This document shows positions 14,301-19,830 of a stretch of 22,530 bases of DNA, in pieces (the stretch's first letter is position 1; each line of letters starts with the position of its first letter). The notes beneath the pieces are model-generated. The model ran no database searches. It was not told where the DNA came from and worked only from the letters and a program-made list of their open reading frames with translations. Source of the stretch: HGM12998 sp900756495 (GTDB lineage: Bacteria; Bacillota; Clostridia; Oscillospirales; Oscillospiraceae); assembly GCA_958477305.1 (NCBI GenBank), contig CAUEFI010000027.1, positions 1-22,530 of the forward strand, in the 5' to 3' direction. Both the position numbers and the translations under genes were made by a program.

Positions 14301-15902
14301 GCCTTTGCCGACGCCATGCACGCCCTGCTGGACGCCGGCGTCGCCAAGGCCAACGCGGAGCTCGCCGGCAAAAGCGACGTCACTGCGGACATGAGCAACG
14401 CGGACCCGCTGGGCGACTATGAGTGGCTCAATGACGACCAGACCGCCGTCGCCGACTTCGACGCCTACCTGCTGTGGGTGGCAAACCAGACCGCCCTGAA
14501 GAGCGCCCCCGCTTTCGACAACAAGGGCACCGCCAACGCCCACCCCATGATGAACGAGAACAACCTGGTGGGCACCGCGGAGCAGGAGTACAGCCACTGG
14601 CACGAGTGGTCCTGGGACAACGACACCGGAGCTGTGGCCGGCGTCGGCAAGGGCAAGACTGGCCAGAGCTGGGACGACTTCCTCCAGACCGGGGACGGCA
14701 AGCTGGTGGCCATGCAGGCCAAGATGACCACCCCCATCCCCTACCTGCTGGGCGGCGCCAACATCCCCTATTTGAAGTATGCCCAGGCTGAGTCCAGCGA
14801 CGAGTGCGGCGTGGCGCCCTACTGGTATGTCCGCCACGGCATGGCCGACCGGGACACCTCCTTTGCCATCGGCACCCTTTTGTACTGCTCCCTGCTCAGC
14901 AACGACGCTGTGGAGGATGTCAACTTCAACTTCGCCTGGCTCCAACCCCACTCCGGCAACTACGACTCCCTGGAGGCCTTCGCTTGGCTGGACAAGGTGC
15001 TGAAGGACGACGCCGGCACAACAGATCCGACGCCTCCCAGCGGCGGCGGCAGCAGTGACGGCGGCAGCTCTTCCGTCAAACGGGTCACCGTGAGCAGCGC
15101 CAGCAACGGCAAGGTCACCGTGAGCCCCTCGAACCCCTCGAAGGGCGACAAGGTCACCGTAACGGCGGCGCCCAATGACGGCTACGAGCTCAGTTCCCTC
15201 ACCATCACCGACAGAACCGGCAAGCGCATCACTTATACCGACAACGGAGACGGAACGTACGCCTTTACCTATGGGGGCAGCCCCGTCACAGTCAAGGCGG
15301 TCTTTGCCGCCGCACAGGATCCCGGTGAGACGGCCGGCAGTACGCCCTTCCTGGACGTCAGGGCCGGCGACTGGTTCTATGACGCGGTGTGCTACGTCTA
15401 TGAGCACGACCTGATGAACGGCGTCAGCGGCTCCTCCTTCACCCCCGGCGGGACAGCCAGCCGCGCCATGATCATCACCGTGCTCTACCGGCTGGCCGGC
15501 GAGCCCGCCGTCTCCGGCGCGGGCACCGCATTCACCGACCTCTCCCAGTCCTGGTATCAGGACGCGGTCCAGTGGGGTGTCGACCACGGGATCACGACAG
15601 GTACCAGCGCCGCCACCTTTGCGCCGGACGACGTGGTGACGCGGGAGCAGGTTGCCGTGTTCCTGTACCGCTTCGCCCAGTACCTCGCGTGCGAGACCGA
15701 CGACCTGGGCGACCTCAGCGCCTACAGCGACGCGGAGGCCATCAGCAGCTTTGCCGTCGACGCCATGGCCTGGGCCAACGGCGCCGGACTGATGACAGGG
15801 ACGACCCGGACCACGCTGAGCCCCGCCGCTTCTCTCAGCCGTGCGGAGCTGGCCACCCTGCTCTCCCGGTTCTGCCAGTCCTTCATGGACCTTGACGGCT
15901 AG
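11346..15902 (+). CDS. Secreted SLH-anchored tandem tannase-like alpha/beta-hydrolase (1518 aa)
   Basis: The ATG at 11346 is chosen for its GGAGGAAAAAAC leader and the signal peptide that follows (KKLLAVLLTLAMAFSLLPAA). Two hydrolase units begin at residues 36 and 684, 648 residues apart. Each has the nucleophile motif VVTGTSGGGALS (Ser199, Ser847), an IAYCPITDLPMADQAYEW segment, a WYVRHGMADRDTS acid motif (D616/D618, D1168/D1170) and a QPHSGNYD histidine (H650, H1202). This is the layout of subtype B tannases, which cleave galloyl esters. A Gly/Ser linker, a small beta repeat domain (~1242-1320) and three SLH domains (~1335-1510) follow, so the protein is likely held on the cell wall. Unit 1 has about 100 extra residues (~279-388). 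The substrate is not proven. Confidence 0.88.
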   Translation: MGVKKLLAVLLTLAMAFSLLPAAALTAAAAGEKATYAFWDLRNEDNIDTKTLTVKLDGKDLAVTHYTGYYAEKHNSDQQRINIYVPANATKDTAILLQVNNGGWRSNSFPTNTITDSQELSSDGSSVLGLALERGMVVVSYGARSRGDTGADGEYLGHSPATMTDTKAAIRFVRYNYDVAGGLLAGRGNPDYMVVTGTSGGGALSSVLAASGNSPDYFPSLYEIGAAGVTYEDGAYTSDPDVGDELFGTIAYCPITDLPMADQAYEWTYNATRAQLDPDPTVNGAVLDYTVYAGYCADDGAEMPAWSSGYVWDAESHAFDGDVPAAIVPVMKEGGGVVAAKWDDVSGAWMKDDAAPGTDYAIIVQGQGMRQSDVTLETYYLEDSADNPVMTASAQLGEEFAGYINGLNLENEDGEPLKAEFEAAAFDDGSKTWTGGSVGGTFAGAMHALLDAGAAKAKAEFDHGTAGLSGASKYPMDGYDWLSGDQTAIEDFDAYLLWVANQRALKIAPAFGNMGTTNASMMNENNLVGTAEQEYSFWHQWAWDNAAGGTITDSQSWDDFLQTGDGKLVAMQAKMTTPIPYLLGGANIPYLKYAQAESSDECGVAPYWYVRHGMADRDTSFAIGTLLYCSLLSNDAVEDVNFNFAWLQPHSGNYDSLEAFDWLDGVLTAAGAETDPPFPSGNTYAFWDLRNKDNIDTKTLTVKLDGKDLAVTHYTGYYAEKHNSDQQRINIYVPANATKDTAILLQVNNGGWRSNSFPTNTITDSQELSSDGSSVLGLALERGMVVVSYGARSRGDTGADGEYLGHSPATMTDTKAAIRFVRYNYDVAGGLLAGRGNPDYMVVTGTSGGGALSSVLAASGNSPDYFPSLYEIGAAGVTYEDGAYTSDPDVGDELFGTIAYCPITDLPMADQAYEWTYNATRALLDPEGTAANAELVMNTSALLGQEFAGYINGLGLTDDEGRPLTASFTPAGFADGKWTGGSVGGAFADAMHALLDAGVAKANAELAGKSDVTADMSNADPLGDYEWLNDDQTAVADFDAYLLWVANQTALKSAPAFDNKGTANAHPMMNENNLVGTAEQEYSHWHEWSWDNDTGAVAGVGKGKTGQSWDDFLQTGDGKLVAMQAKMTTPIPYLLGGANIPYLKYAQAESSDECGVAPYWYVRHGMADRDTSFAIGTLLYCSLLSNDAVEDVNFNFAWLQPHSGNYDSLEAFAWLDKVLKDDAGTTDPTPPSGGGSSDGGSSSVKRVTVSSASNGKVTVSPSNPSKGDKVTVTAAPNDGYELSSLTITDRTGKRITYTDNGDGTYAFTYGGSPVTVKAVFAAAQDPGETAGSTPFLDVRAGDWFYDAVCYVYEHDLMNGVSGSSFTPGGTASRAMIITVLYRLAGEPAVSGAGTAFTDLSQSWYQDAVQWGVDHGITTGTSAATFAPDDVVTREQVAVFLYRFAQYLACETDDLGDLSAYSDAEAISSFAVDAMAWANGAGLMTGTTRTTLSPAASLSRAELATLLSRFCQSFMDLDG
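11451..12121 (+). repeat. Tandem repeat block N, copy 1 (hydrolase unit 1)
   Basis: About 670 bp encoding the N-terminal third of the hydrolase, nearly identical to 13395-14065. By eye the only differences are a few bases at each end, with an uninterrupted match of roughly 600 bp between them, including third codon positions. Confidence 0.9.
13006..13326 (+). repeat. Tandem repeat block C, copy 1
   Basis: These 321 bp, encoding the C-terminal catalytic Asp/His part of unit 1, match 14662-14982 without any difference that I can see. The intervening middle region of the two units is clearly diverged. Confidence 0.88.
13395..14065 (+). repeat. Tandem repeat block N, copy 2 (hydrolase unit 2)
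   Basis: Second copy of block N, offset by 1944 bp (648 codons) from copy 1. It contains Ser847 of the second catalytic unit. Confidence 0.9.
14662..14982 (+). repeat. Tandem repeat block C, copy 2
   Basis: Second copy of block C, offset by 1656 bp from copy 1. The smaller offset than for block N reflects the shorter middle region of unit 2. Confidence 0.88.
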
Positions 15903-15940
15903 CTCGCCTCGCTATCTCTCTTTTTCCTCCCCCGGCAGGC

Positions 15941-15972
15941 AAACTCCCCGGGCCGAATGGCCCGGGGAGTTT
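15941..15972. terminator. Perfect 14-bp hairpin between convergent genes
   Basis: AAACTCCCCGGGCC (15941-15954) pairs perfectly with GGCCCGGGGAGTTT (15959-15972) around a GAAT loop. A/T ends on both arms allow weak termination in either direction, fitting its place between the surface hydrolase (plus) and the glutamate-synthase-like gene (minus). Confidence 0.75.
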
Positions 15973-15993
15973 GTCCGTTTATCTGTCCGAATT

Positions 15994-16016
15994 CTCTGCC
16001 CGCCCCGGCGCTCAGA
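15994..16016. repeat. 23-bp direct repeat, copy 2, spanning the glutamate-synthase-like stop codon
   Basis: Identical 23 bp to 8377-8399, again covering the TGA of a minus-strand gene (TGA at 16012-16014) and the bases just after it. The partner arm of the hairpin present at copy 1 is absent here. Confidence 0.75.
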
Positions 16017-17412
16017 CGCTCTGCAGGGCGTGGGGGATGCTGGTGTGCCCGGCAATCTCCCAGCTGGTGGTGCAGAGATCCGCCGTGCTCAAATCGTGCA
16101 GGTTCTCATGGCCGGTGATCCGGGCGAAGGTGCGCAGCTCCTCCAGCGTCACGCTGAGGTAGTTCCCCACCCGCCTGGCCGCCGCCTCCATGTGGAAGCG
16201 GGAGCGCAGATCCGGATCCTGCGTCGCCACGCCCACCGGGCACTTTCCGGTGCCGCAGATCCGGTACTGCTGGCACGCCGCCGCCATCAGGGCCGCCGAG
16301 GCCACTGCCACTGCGTCCGCGCCCATGGCGATGGCCTTGGCCGCGTCGGAGGACACCCGGAATCCGCCCGTCATCACCAGGGAGATGTCCGAATGGACGC
16401 TGTCCAGATACTTTCTGGCCCTGTGCAGGGCATAGACGGTGGGCACGCTGGTGGAGTCCCGGACCATCAGCGGGCTGGCCCCTGTGGCCCCGCCTCTGCC
16501 GTCAATGGTGACAAAATCCGGCTGGGCGTACACGCAGAACTCCAGGTCGCGCTCAATCCGGCCCGCCGCAATCTTGATGCCGATGGGACGCCCCCCGGAG
16601 GCAAACCGCAGCTGGTCCACCAGCTCCTTCAAATCCTCCCTGGTGTCAATCCCCGGGAACCGGGACGGGCTGATGACGTCCTGTCCCAGCGGCTTGTTCC
16701 TGATTTTGGCGATCTCCGGCGTCACCTTTTCCCCGGGGAGATGGCCGCCCATGCCCGGCTTGGTCCCCTGCCCAATCTTGATCTCGATGGCGTCCGCGTC
16801 CCGCAGGTGCTCCGGCGTCACGCTGTAGCGGTTGGGCACGTATTCAAAAATATACTTGTCCGCCGCCGCCATCTCCTCGGGCAGGATGCCGCCCTCCCCG
16901 CTGCACATGGCGGAGCCCGCCATGGCGCTGCCCATGGCCAGCGCCACCTTCGTCTCCCTGGACAGCGCGCCGAAGGACATGTGGGAGATGTAGACCGGAT
17001 TTTCCAGCACCAGCGGCTTTTCGGCGTGCTTTCCAATCACGGTGGTGGTGTTCACCGGGGCGTACTCGTCCAGCGGCATGGGGTTCAGCTGCGCCCCCAG
17101 CAGCAGGATTTCGTCCCAGCCCGGCACAGGCAGCCTGGTCCCCATGGCGTCAATGATGGAGCTGCCGCTCACCGCCATCTGGTGGATCTCCTTCATGTAG
17201 CGCACGGACTCGTCCCTTCTGCTGTAGGCCTCCGGATAATCCAGCGGCGCCGCCCTCTCTTTCCGCTCCGCCGGAATCTCCGCGTCCCGCACCGGCTCGA
17301 ACGCCCTTTTGGACTGATGGCAGACCGGGCACTCCTGCAGATCCTCCAGCGATTTTCCCTCTCTCTCCTCGTCAAAGATGTACCCGCATACGCTGCACTG
17401 GTATTTTGCCAT
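16012..17412 (-). CDS. Rubredoxin-fused glutamate synthase-like FMN/Fe-S protein (466 aa)
   Basis: The start is the ATG at 17410-17412, with AGGAGG upstream. Residues 1-40 form a rubredoxin-type iron site with C6-x2-C9 and C28-x2-C31. The rest is the FMN-binding domain of glutamate synthase large chains: SHMSFGALSRE, MCSGEGG, IEIKIGQGTKPGMGG, FVTIDGRGGATGASP and MTGGFR. A cluster-binding CQQYRICGTGKCPVGVATQ motif has Cys380, Cys386 and Cys391. It lacks the glutamine amidotransferase domain of full GltB, so it may use ammonia or another substrate, with electrons delivered through the rubredoxin site. Such stand-alone fusions are common in anaerobes and their exact reaction is often unknown. 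Confidence 0.9.
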   Translation of the reverse strand: MAKYQCSVCGYIFDEEREGKSLEDLQECPVCHQSKRAFEPVRDAEIPAERKERAAPLDYPEAYSRRDESVRYMKEIHQMAVSGSSIIDAMGTRLPVPGWDEILLLGAQLNPMPLDEYAPVNTTTVIGKHAEKPLVLENPVYISHMSFGALSRETKVALAMGSAMAGSAMCSGEGGILPEEMAAADKYIFEYVPNRYSVTPEHLRDADAIEIKIGQGTKPGMGGHLPGEKVTPEIAKIRNKPLGQDVISPSRFPGIDTREDLKELVDQLRFASGGRPIGIKIAAGRIERDLEFCVYAQPDFVTIDGRGGATGASPLMVRDSTSVPTVYALHRARKYLDSVHSDISLVMTGGFRVSSDAAKAIAMGADAVAVASAALMAAACQQYRICGTGKCPVGVATQDPDLRSRFHMEAAARRVGNYLSVTLEELRTFARITGHENLHDLSTADLCTTSWEIAGHTSIPHALQSV

Positions 17413-17431
17413 CTCTTCTCCTCCTGACATT

Positions 17432-17451
17432 GGGCAGAGCGCGCTCTGCCC
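17432..17451. promoter_or_regulatory. Perfect 20-bp palindrome in the leader of the glutamate-synthase-like gene
   Basis: GGGCAGAGCG / CGCTCTGCCC is a perfect inverted repeat between the probable -10 (TATGAT, 17469-17474 on the minus strand) and the ribosome site. It could be a dimeric repressor operator or a hairpin affecting translation. The matching -35 is weak. Confidence 0.5.
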
Positions 17452-17496
17452 TGTAATTTTCTTTTTTCATCATAACACAGCGCGGACCATTTTTCA

Positions 17497-17577
17497 TTAA
17501 AATAATCCTGCCAGCCGCTCCGCCTCCCGGATGTCCCTGCCGGGCAGGGAGCTGTACGCCGCCCAAGCTGCAACTAT
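17497..17577 (-). pseudogene. Possible 3' gene fragment at the edge of the toxin array
   Basis: In one frame the stretch reads VAAWAAYSSLPGRDIREAER then LAGLF and a stop (17497-17499). It has the helical, amphipathic look of a real C-terminus but no start or upstream body. It sits just beyond the last terminator of the toxin array, where such a remnant would be expected if the array had replaced an older gene's 5' part. No family recognised. Confidence 0.25.
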
Positions 17578-17583
17578 ACGCAA

Positions 17584-17623
17584 AGAGGCCGGAGGGCTTG
17601 TATTCACGCGCCCTCCGGCCTCT
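17584..17623 (-). terminator. Terminator hairpin closing the toxin/immunity array
   Basis: AGAGGCCGGAGGGC (17584-17597) pairs perfectly with GCCCTCCGGCCTCT (17610-17623). The T-run is short (TTT). Loop and arms closely match the hairpin at 21485-21527, which also follows the same type of immunity gene. Confidence 0.8.
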
Positions 17624-17628
17624 CATTC

Positions 17629-17856
17629 CTATTCCTGCGTCTGATTGCCATAATAAAGGCGATCATTGATGCGCTCTATCTGTCGGCCGAAGTCATTTAT
17701 ACCATCTTCAAATGAACCATCATAACCTTTTTTCAGTTCAAGCAGATCAAGCGCAATCATTATCTCACTCATGTCTTGTTTTTCCAGCAGTTCCCTGCCA
17801 TTCTCCAAATTAGTTTCGATAAAAGCTCTATCCTCTGGTAAAATTTTCACAATCAA
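17629..17856 (-). CDS. Putative immunity protein 2 (cassette A, 75 aa)
   Basis: A small acidic protein ending GINDFGRQIERINDRLYYGN, clearly homologous to the protein at 21534-21758 in the distal cassette. The start is probably the TTG at 17854-17856, giving (M)IVKILPEDRAF, because AGGAGG lies 5 nt upstream and the homologue begins MIKISAEDEKF. A GTG two codons later is the alternative. It directly follows the toxin-like gene at 17892-18188 and precedes the closing terminator, the typical place for an immunity gene that neutralises that toxin. Confidence 0.65.
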   Translation of the reverse strand: MIVKILPEDRAFIETNLENGRELLEKQDMSEIMIALDLLELKKGYDGSFEDGINDFGRQIERINDRLYYGNQTQE

Positions 17857-17891
17857 TATTCCCTCCTTTACCACCTTATTTAACCTGTCTT

Positions 17892-18188
17892 TTATCTATG
17901 AGGGGCCACCATGATCAACTTATTTGTATCTGGGTTGACTGCACATCTACAAGTCTTTCCAATAATTACATAACCTCTTAATCCTTCTCTATTCACAGCA
18001 ATCTCCGTCACCTGTACCGGATGCTCCAGAGCGTCCAGAATATCCTCAATCCGAACGCCGCGGCGCATCCCGGCCCGGCCGATATCCTCCGCGCTGTGCT
18101 GGCCTATGACCCGGTCCACAAAGTGCGTAACCGCCCTTCGGCAATCTTCTCCGTCATTACTCCAATCCATATTATTTATAGTTCTCAA
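17892..18188 (-). CDS. Toxin-like domain 2 of cassette A (BECR-type RNase-like, ~98 aa)
   Basis: The conserved-looking core is FVDRVIGQHSAEDIGRAGMR, then RRGVRIEDILDALEHP, a central strand pair and CRCAVNPDTNKLIMV. This resembles small nuclease-type C-terminal domains of polymorphic toxins with a Barnase/EndoU/RelE-like fold. There is no good ribosome site: the first candidate start is TTG (18186-18188), then ATG at 18168-18170, and an in-frame stop lies just upstream. It is therefore likely a toxin tip detached from its parent, retained between two immunity genes. A decayed relative lies at 21755-21868. The nuclease call is inferred from pattern. Confidence 0.5.
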   Translation of the reverse strand: MRTINNMDWSNDGEDCRRAVTHFVDRVIGQHSAEDIGRAGMRRGVRIEDILDALEHPVQVTEIAVNREGLRGYVIIGKTCRCAVNPDTNKLIMVAPHR

Positions 18189-18194
18189 ATTATA

Positions 18195-18389
18195 TTAATT
18201 AAAGCAGTGATTTCTGCATTTCAGACAAATTTCTTTGAAATTCAGAACATCCTGCACTTCCTGAGGCAATACCCGTACCTTAATCAGCCCTTCAGAAACC
18301 ATAGAAATTTCAAAACAATAACCATGCTCAATTTCCCGTCGAAGAATCGGGCAGGCAAGATATTGGCGCTCCTGCTTTTGTTTTTCCAT
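18195..18389 (-). CDS. Putative Cys-containing immunity protein 1 (cassette A, 64 aa)
   Basis: A compact protein with four spaced cysteines (YLACPILRREIEHGYCFEI early, CLKCRNH at the C-terminus), possibly a zinc site. It is homologous to the protein at 21924-22109, with shared C-P-I-L, C-x-E-I-S and NFK-x-ICL-x-C-x-NH. AGGAGG overlaps the stop codon of the upstream toxin module, so translation is probably coupled. Position right after the toxin-like module 1 suggests it is its immunity partner. Confidence 0.65.
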   Translation of the reverse strand: MEKQKQERQYLACPILRREIEHGYCFEISMVSEGLIKVRVLPQEVQDVLNFKEICLKCRNHCFN

Positions 18390-18397
18390 AGCTCCTC

Positions 18398-18736
18398 CTA
18401 TTTGGGATAAAATTGGCTTATGATTTGCATCATATTTTGCATCCCCGAGTCAAATTCCTCTGCTAAATAAGCGGTTCTAATACACTTCGCCGCATGATCT
18501 ACATATACAATTGCTTCGTCTGTACAATAAATCTCAAATGTTCCATTCCATCTGATAAGCGAGACCCTGGCATTCCGGATTACCCGGCGGGCCTGCTCTG
18601 CAGTCACGCCGGGCCCTCGTTCCACATTGATGTGAAAGTCGTCAAATGTCAATCTGTCAGGATCTAGTGGGGTTGGAGCCAAATTCAATTTCCCGCGGAC
18701 GCCGCCTGCGTGGATCGCCTCTTCCAGCTCTTCCAC
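18398..18736 (-). CDS. Orphan toxin tip, cassette A (RNase-like, ~112 aa)
   Basis: The module contains LTFDDFHINVERGPGVTAEQ, a VSLIRWNGTFEIYCTDEAIV strand region and a C-terminal IRTAYLAEEFDSGMQ segment, consistent with a small BECR-type nuclease toxin. It is near-identical at its N-terminus to the module at 22125-22530, where the reading frame is continuous with the shared junction. Here a CAG codon of that frame has become TAG (18737-18739), immediately followed by the GTG taken as start. GGAG just upstream of TAG and the embedded promoter at 18756-18783 would permit free-standing expression. It may equally be an inactivated toxin. Confidence 0.55.
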   Translation of the reverse strand: MEELEEAIHAGGVRGKLNLAPTPLDPDRLTFDDFHINVERGPGVTAEQARRVIRNARVSLIRWNGTFEIYCTDEAIVYVDHAAKCIRTAYLAEEFDSGMQNMMQIISQFYPK

Positions 18737-18755
18737 CTACTCCGGCGTTATTTTT

Positions 18756-18783
18756 ATTATACCAGCCTCTTCTGGAATATCAA
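18756..18783 (-). promoter_or_regulatory. Promoter embedded in junction repeat A
   Basis: On the minus strand TTGATA (18778-18783), 16 bp and TATAAT (18756-18761). The same two boxes at the same spacing occur in all four junction copies, within codons for VDIPEEAGII. It would transcribe the orphan toxin and its immunity genes. Confidence 0.6.
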
Positions 18784-18874
18784 CCGGCTCCGCTTCCGTC
18801 TCCCAGCTCCGTTTCTCCTCCCTCTCGTCCCAGGCGCGGGCCGCGTCCTGCCGCGCCGCGCCGGACGTTTTGAC
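18756..18874 (-). repeat. Shared toxin junction repeat, copy A
   Basis: About 119 bp encoding the end of a parent toxin's conserved region (QDAARAWDERE..., then SWETEAEPVDIPEEAG). It is highly similar to 20522-20639, 21367-21484 and the partial copy at 22477-22530. It starts right after the terminator of the upstream immunity gene and contains no start codon. Confidence 0.85.
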
Positions 18875-18914
18875 AAAAAGAGGCCGGAGGGCGCACACCT
18901 GCGCCCTCCGACCT
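18875..18914 (-). terminator. Terminator behind orphan immunity gene
   Basis: AGGCCGGAGGGCGC (18881-18894) pairs with GCGCCCTCCGACCT (18901-18914) with one mismatch, and is followed on the minus strand by CTTTTT. Same loop and arms as the hairpin at 20640-20679. Confidence 0.85.
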
Positions 18915-18920
18915 TTGCCG

Positions 18921-19175
18921 CTAATACCACATAAAGCAGATCTTCTTTGTTGGGTCTTCCGGAAAGGGAGCTCCTGCATTTAACATCTCCCGAAATCCGC
19001 GCTTAGCGTAGCGAATATAGCCATAGTATTCCCCGCTGAATCCGGACTCTTTCAGCAACGTAAAATCATCAGTGGTTCTGTCATACTGCAGTACCCCCTC
19101 CATGCCGCTGTTCTCAGGGGTATACTTAAATGTTACTGTCTTTCCATCATCTATAAAATCGTATATCCAGACCAT
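18921..19175 (-). CDS. Orphan immunity protein (84 aa), duplicate of the cassette C immunity gene
   Basis: The protein begins MVWIYDFIDDGKTVTFKYTP and ends DPTKKICFMWY. It has the same length (84 aa) as the immunity protein at 20686-20940 and is closely similar throughout. An AGGAAG site precedes the ATG. Its matching toxin (the module at 20964-21473) is not present next to it; another toxin/immunity pair lies upstream instead. It may protect against a toxin carried by sister cells or be a leftover of an earlier module swap. Confidence 0.7.
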   Translation of the reverse strand: MVWIYDFIDDGKTVTFKYTPENSGMEGVLQYDRTTDDFTLLKESGFSGEYYGYIRYAKRGFREMLNAGAPFPEDPTKKICFMWY

Positions 19176-19277
19176 GCTGCACTTCCTGTTTCATAGCCGA
19201 TGCCTCCCGTTTTATATGGAACTCATATATCAGGCTGCTTAAGTCAATATGAATTCGTTTCGGTGCGTCTTTTGCTT
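19176..19277 (-). other. Gap with possible coding remnant
   Basis: About 100 bp between two immunity genes. One frame reads KAKDAPKRIHIDLSSLIYEF and onward without a stop into the next gene, but it has no start or ribosome site of its own. It may be the 3' remnant of a lost module. No terminator or promoter is evident. Confidence 0.3.
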
Positions 19278-19583
19278 TCAACTTCTCACTTCATTATTAT
19301 TCATATAGTATTTTTTCAGGTCTTCCCTCAGGGTCTGAAGCATCACATCTTCTGGAACATCTAAGTAATAGAGGTCGTCATCTTCCAACCTCTTTTTCTC
19401 TGCCTCTTCATATGAGTCCGTCCATTCAATCACAAAGGCTGAATAAAACTCCAAATAAGTCACCTTACAGTAGTTATGCCGGTATACGAGATAGCGTTCT
19501 CCACCAATCAGCTCTTCATGAAATCCCAAAGAGAGAAAAACCTGCTCCATTTTTTTCTTCCGTTCATTCAAATGCAGTTCCAA
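19278..19583 (-). CDS. Putative immunity protein 3 (101 aa)
   Basis: A small protein with MEQVFLSLGFHEELIGGERY, YLEFYSAFVIEWTDSYEEAE and an acidic DDDLYYLDVPEDV segment, a typical immunity-like composition. The start is taken as TTG at 19581-19583 because GGAGGG lies 8 nt upstream; ATG at 19548-19550 is a shorter alternative. The open frame continues upstream to 19784, but that part overlaps a toxin domain in another frame (19585-19830) and should not be counted. It probably partners that toxin remnant. Confidence 0.6.
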   Translation of the reverse strand: MELHLNERKKKMEQVFLSLGFHEELIGGERYLVYRHNYCKVTYLEFYSAFVIEWTDSYEEAEKKRLEDDDLYYLDVPEDVMLQTLREDLKKYYMNNNEVRS

Positions 19584-19584
19584 T

Positions 19585-19830
19585 CTATTCTCCCTCCGTC
19601 CACAAATAAATCCGAACAGTTCCCGTCCTGCCTGAGGATATTTTGAAATATGCGCCGCCATGGTGGCTCCTGTTGGAAGGATGATACTGCAAAATTCGAT
19701 CACCACCCCAATGAATTCGGTATCCTCCGCCATTCTCGTAAGGAACTCCCTGATAATTCCCACCGCCCAGCGGCTTGACTTCATAGCCGCTCTCTTTCAG
19801 ATAATCATAAATTTTTTTGACGCCACGCCG
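19585..19830 (-). pseudogene. Start-less orphan toxin domain hidden behind the cassette B immunity stop
   Basis: In frame with, and immediately after, the TAA of the cassette B immunity gene, the DNA reads VKKIYDYLKESGYEVKPLGG, NYQGVPYENGGGYRIHWGGD, RILQYHPSNRSHHGGAYFKI and SSGRTGT before a TAG at 19585-19587. The HW-GGDRILQYHP and HHGGAYxKISSG signature is one I associate with small toxin domains at the C-termini of polymorphic toxins. It has no start codon and no junction sequence. The immunity-like gene follows 1 nt after its stop. It is probably a toxin tip stripped of its delivery part during module exchange. Confidence 0.6.

Noticed and set aside
11235..15587. 1450-aa open frame on the minus strand opposite the surface hydrolase gene
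   Set aside because: It is the antisense shadow of a GC-rich duplicated gene: low-complexity Val/Gly/Ala composition, no ribosome site, and repeats that only mirror those of the plus-strand protein with signal peptide and SLH domains.
8377..16016. attL/attR sites of an integrated element
   Set aside because: The 23-bp repeat flanks host-type genes with no integrase or tRNA next to it, and the phage genes lie outside the interval, so an attachment-site reading is unsupported.
15841..17427. 528-aa plus-strand open frame across the glutamate-synthase-like gene
   Set aside because: The minus strand carries all cofactor motifs of the family; the plus frame begins inside the hydrolase gene and shows no domain.
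18740..18979. 80-aa open frame reading through the terminator into junction A
   Set aside because: Its start lies in the preceding immunity gene and the frame passes through a terminator; only the junction part is meaningful, and it is reported as a repeat.
19584..19784. N-terminal extension of immunity protein 3
   Set aside because: It overlaps, in a different frame, a better-supported toxin domain, and a good ribosome site precedes the TTG at 19581-19583.
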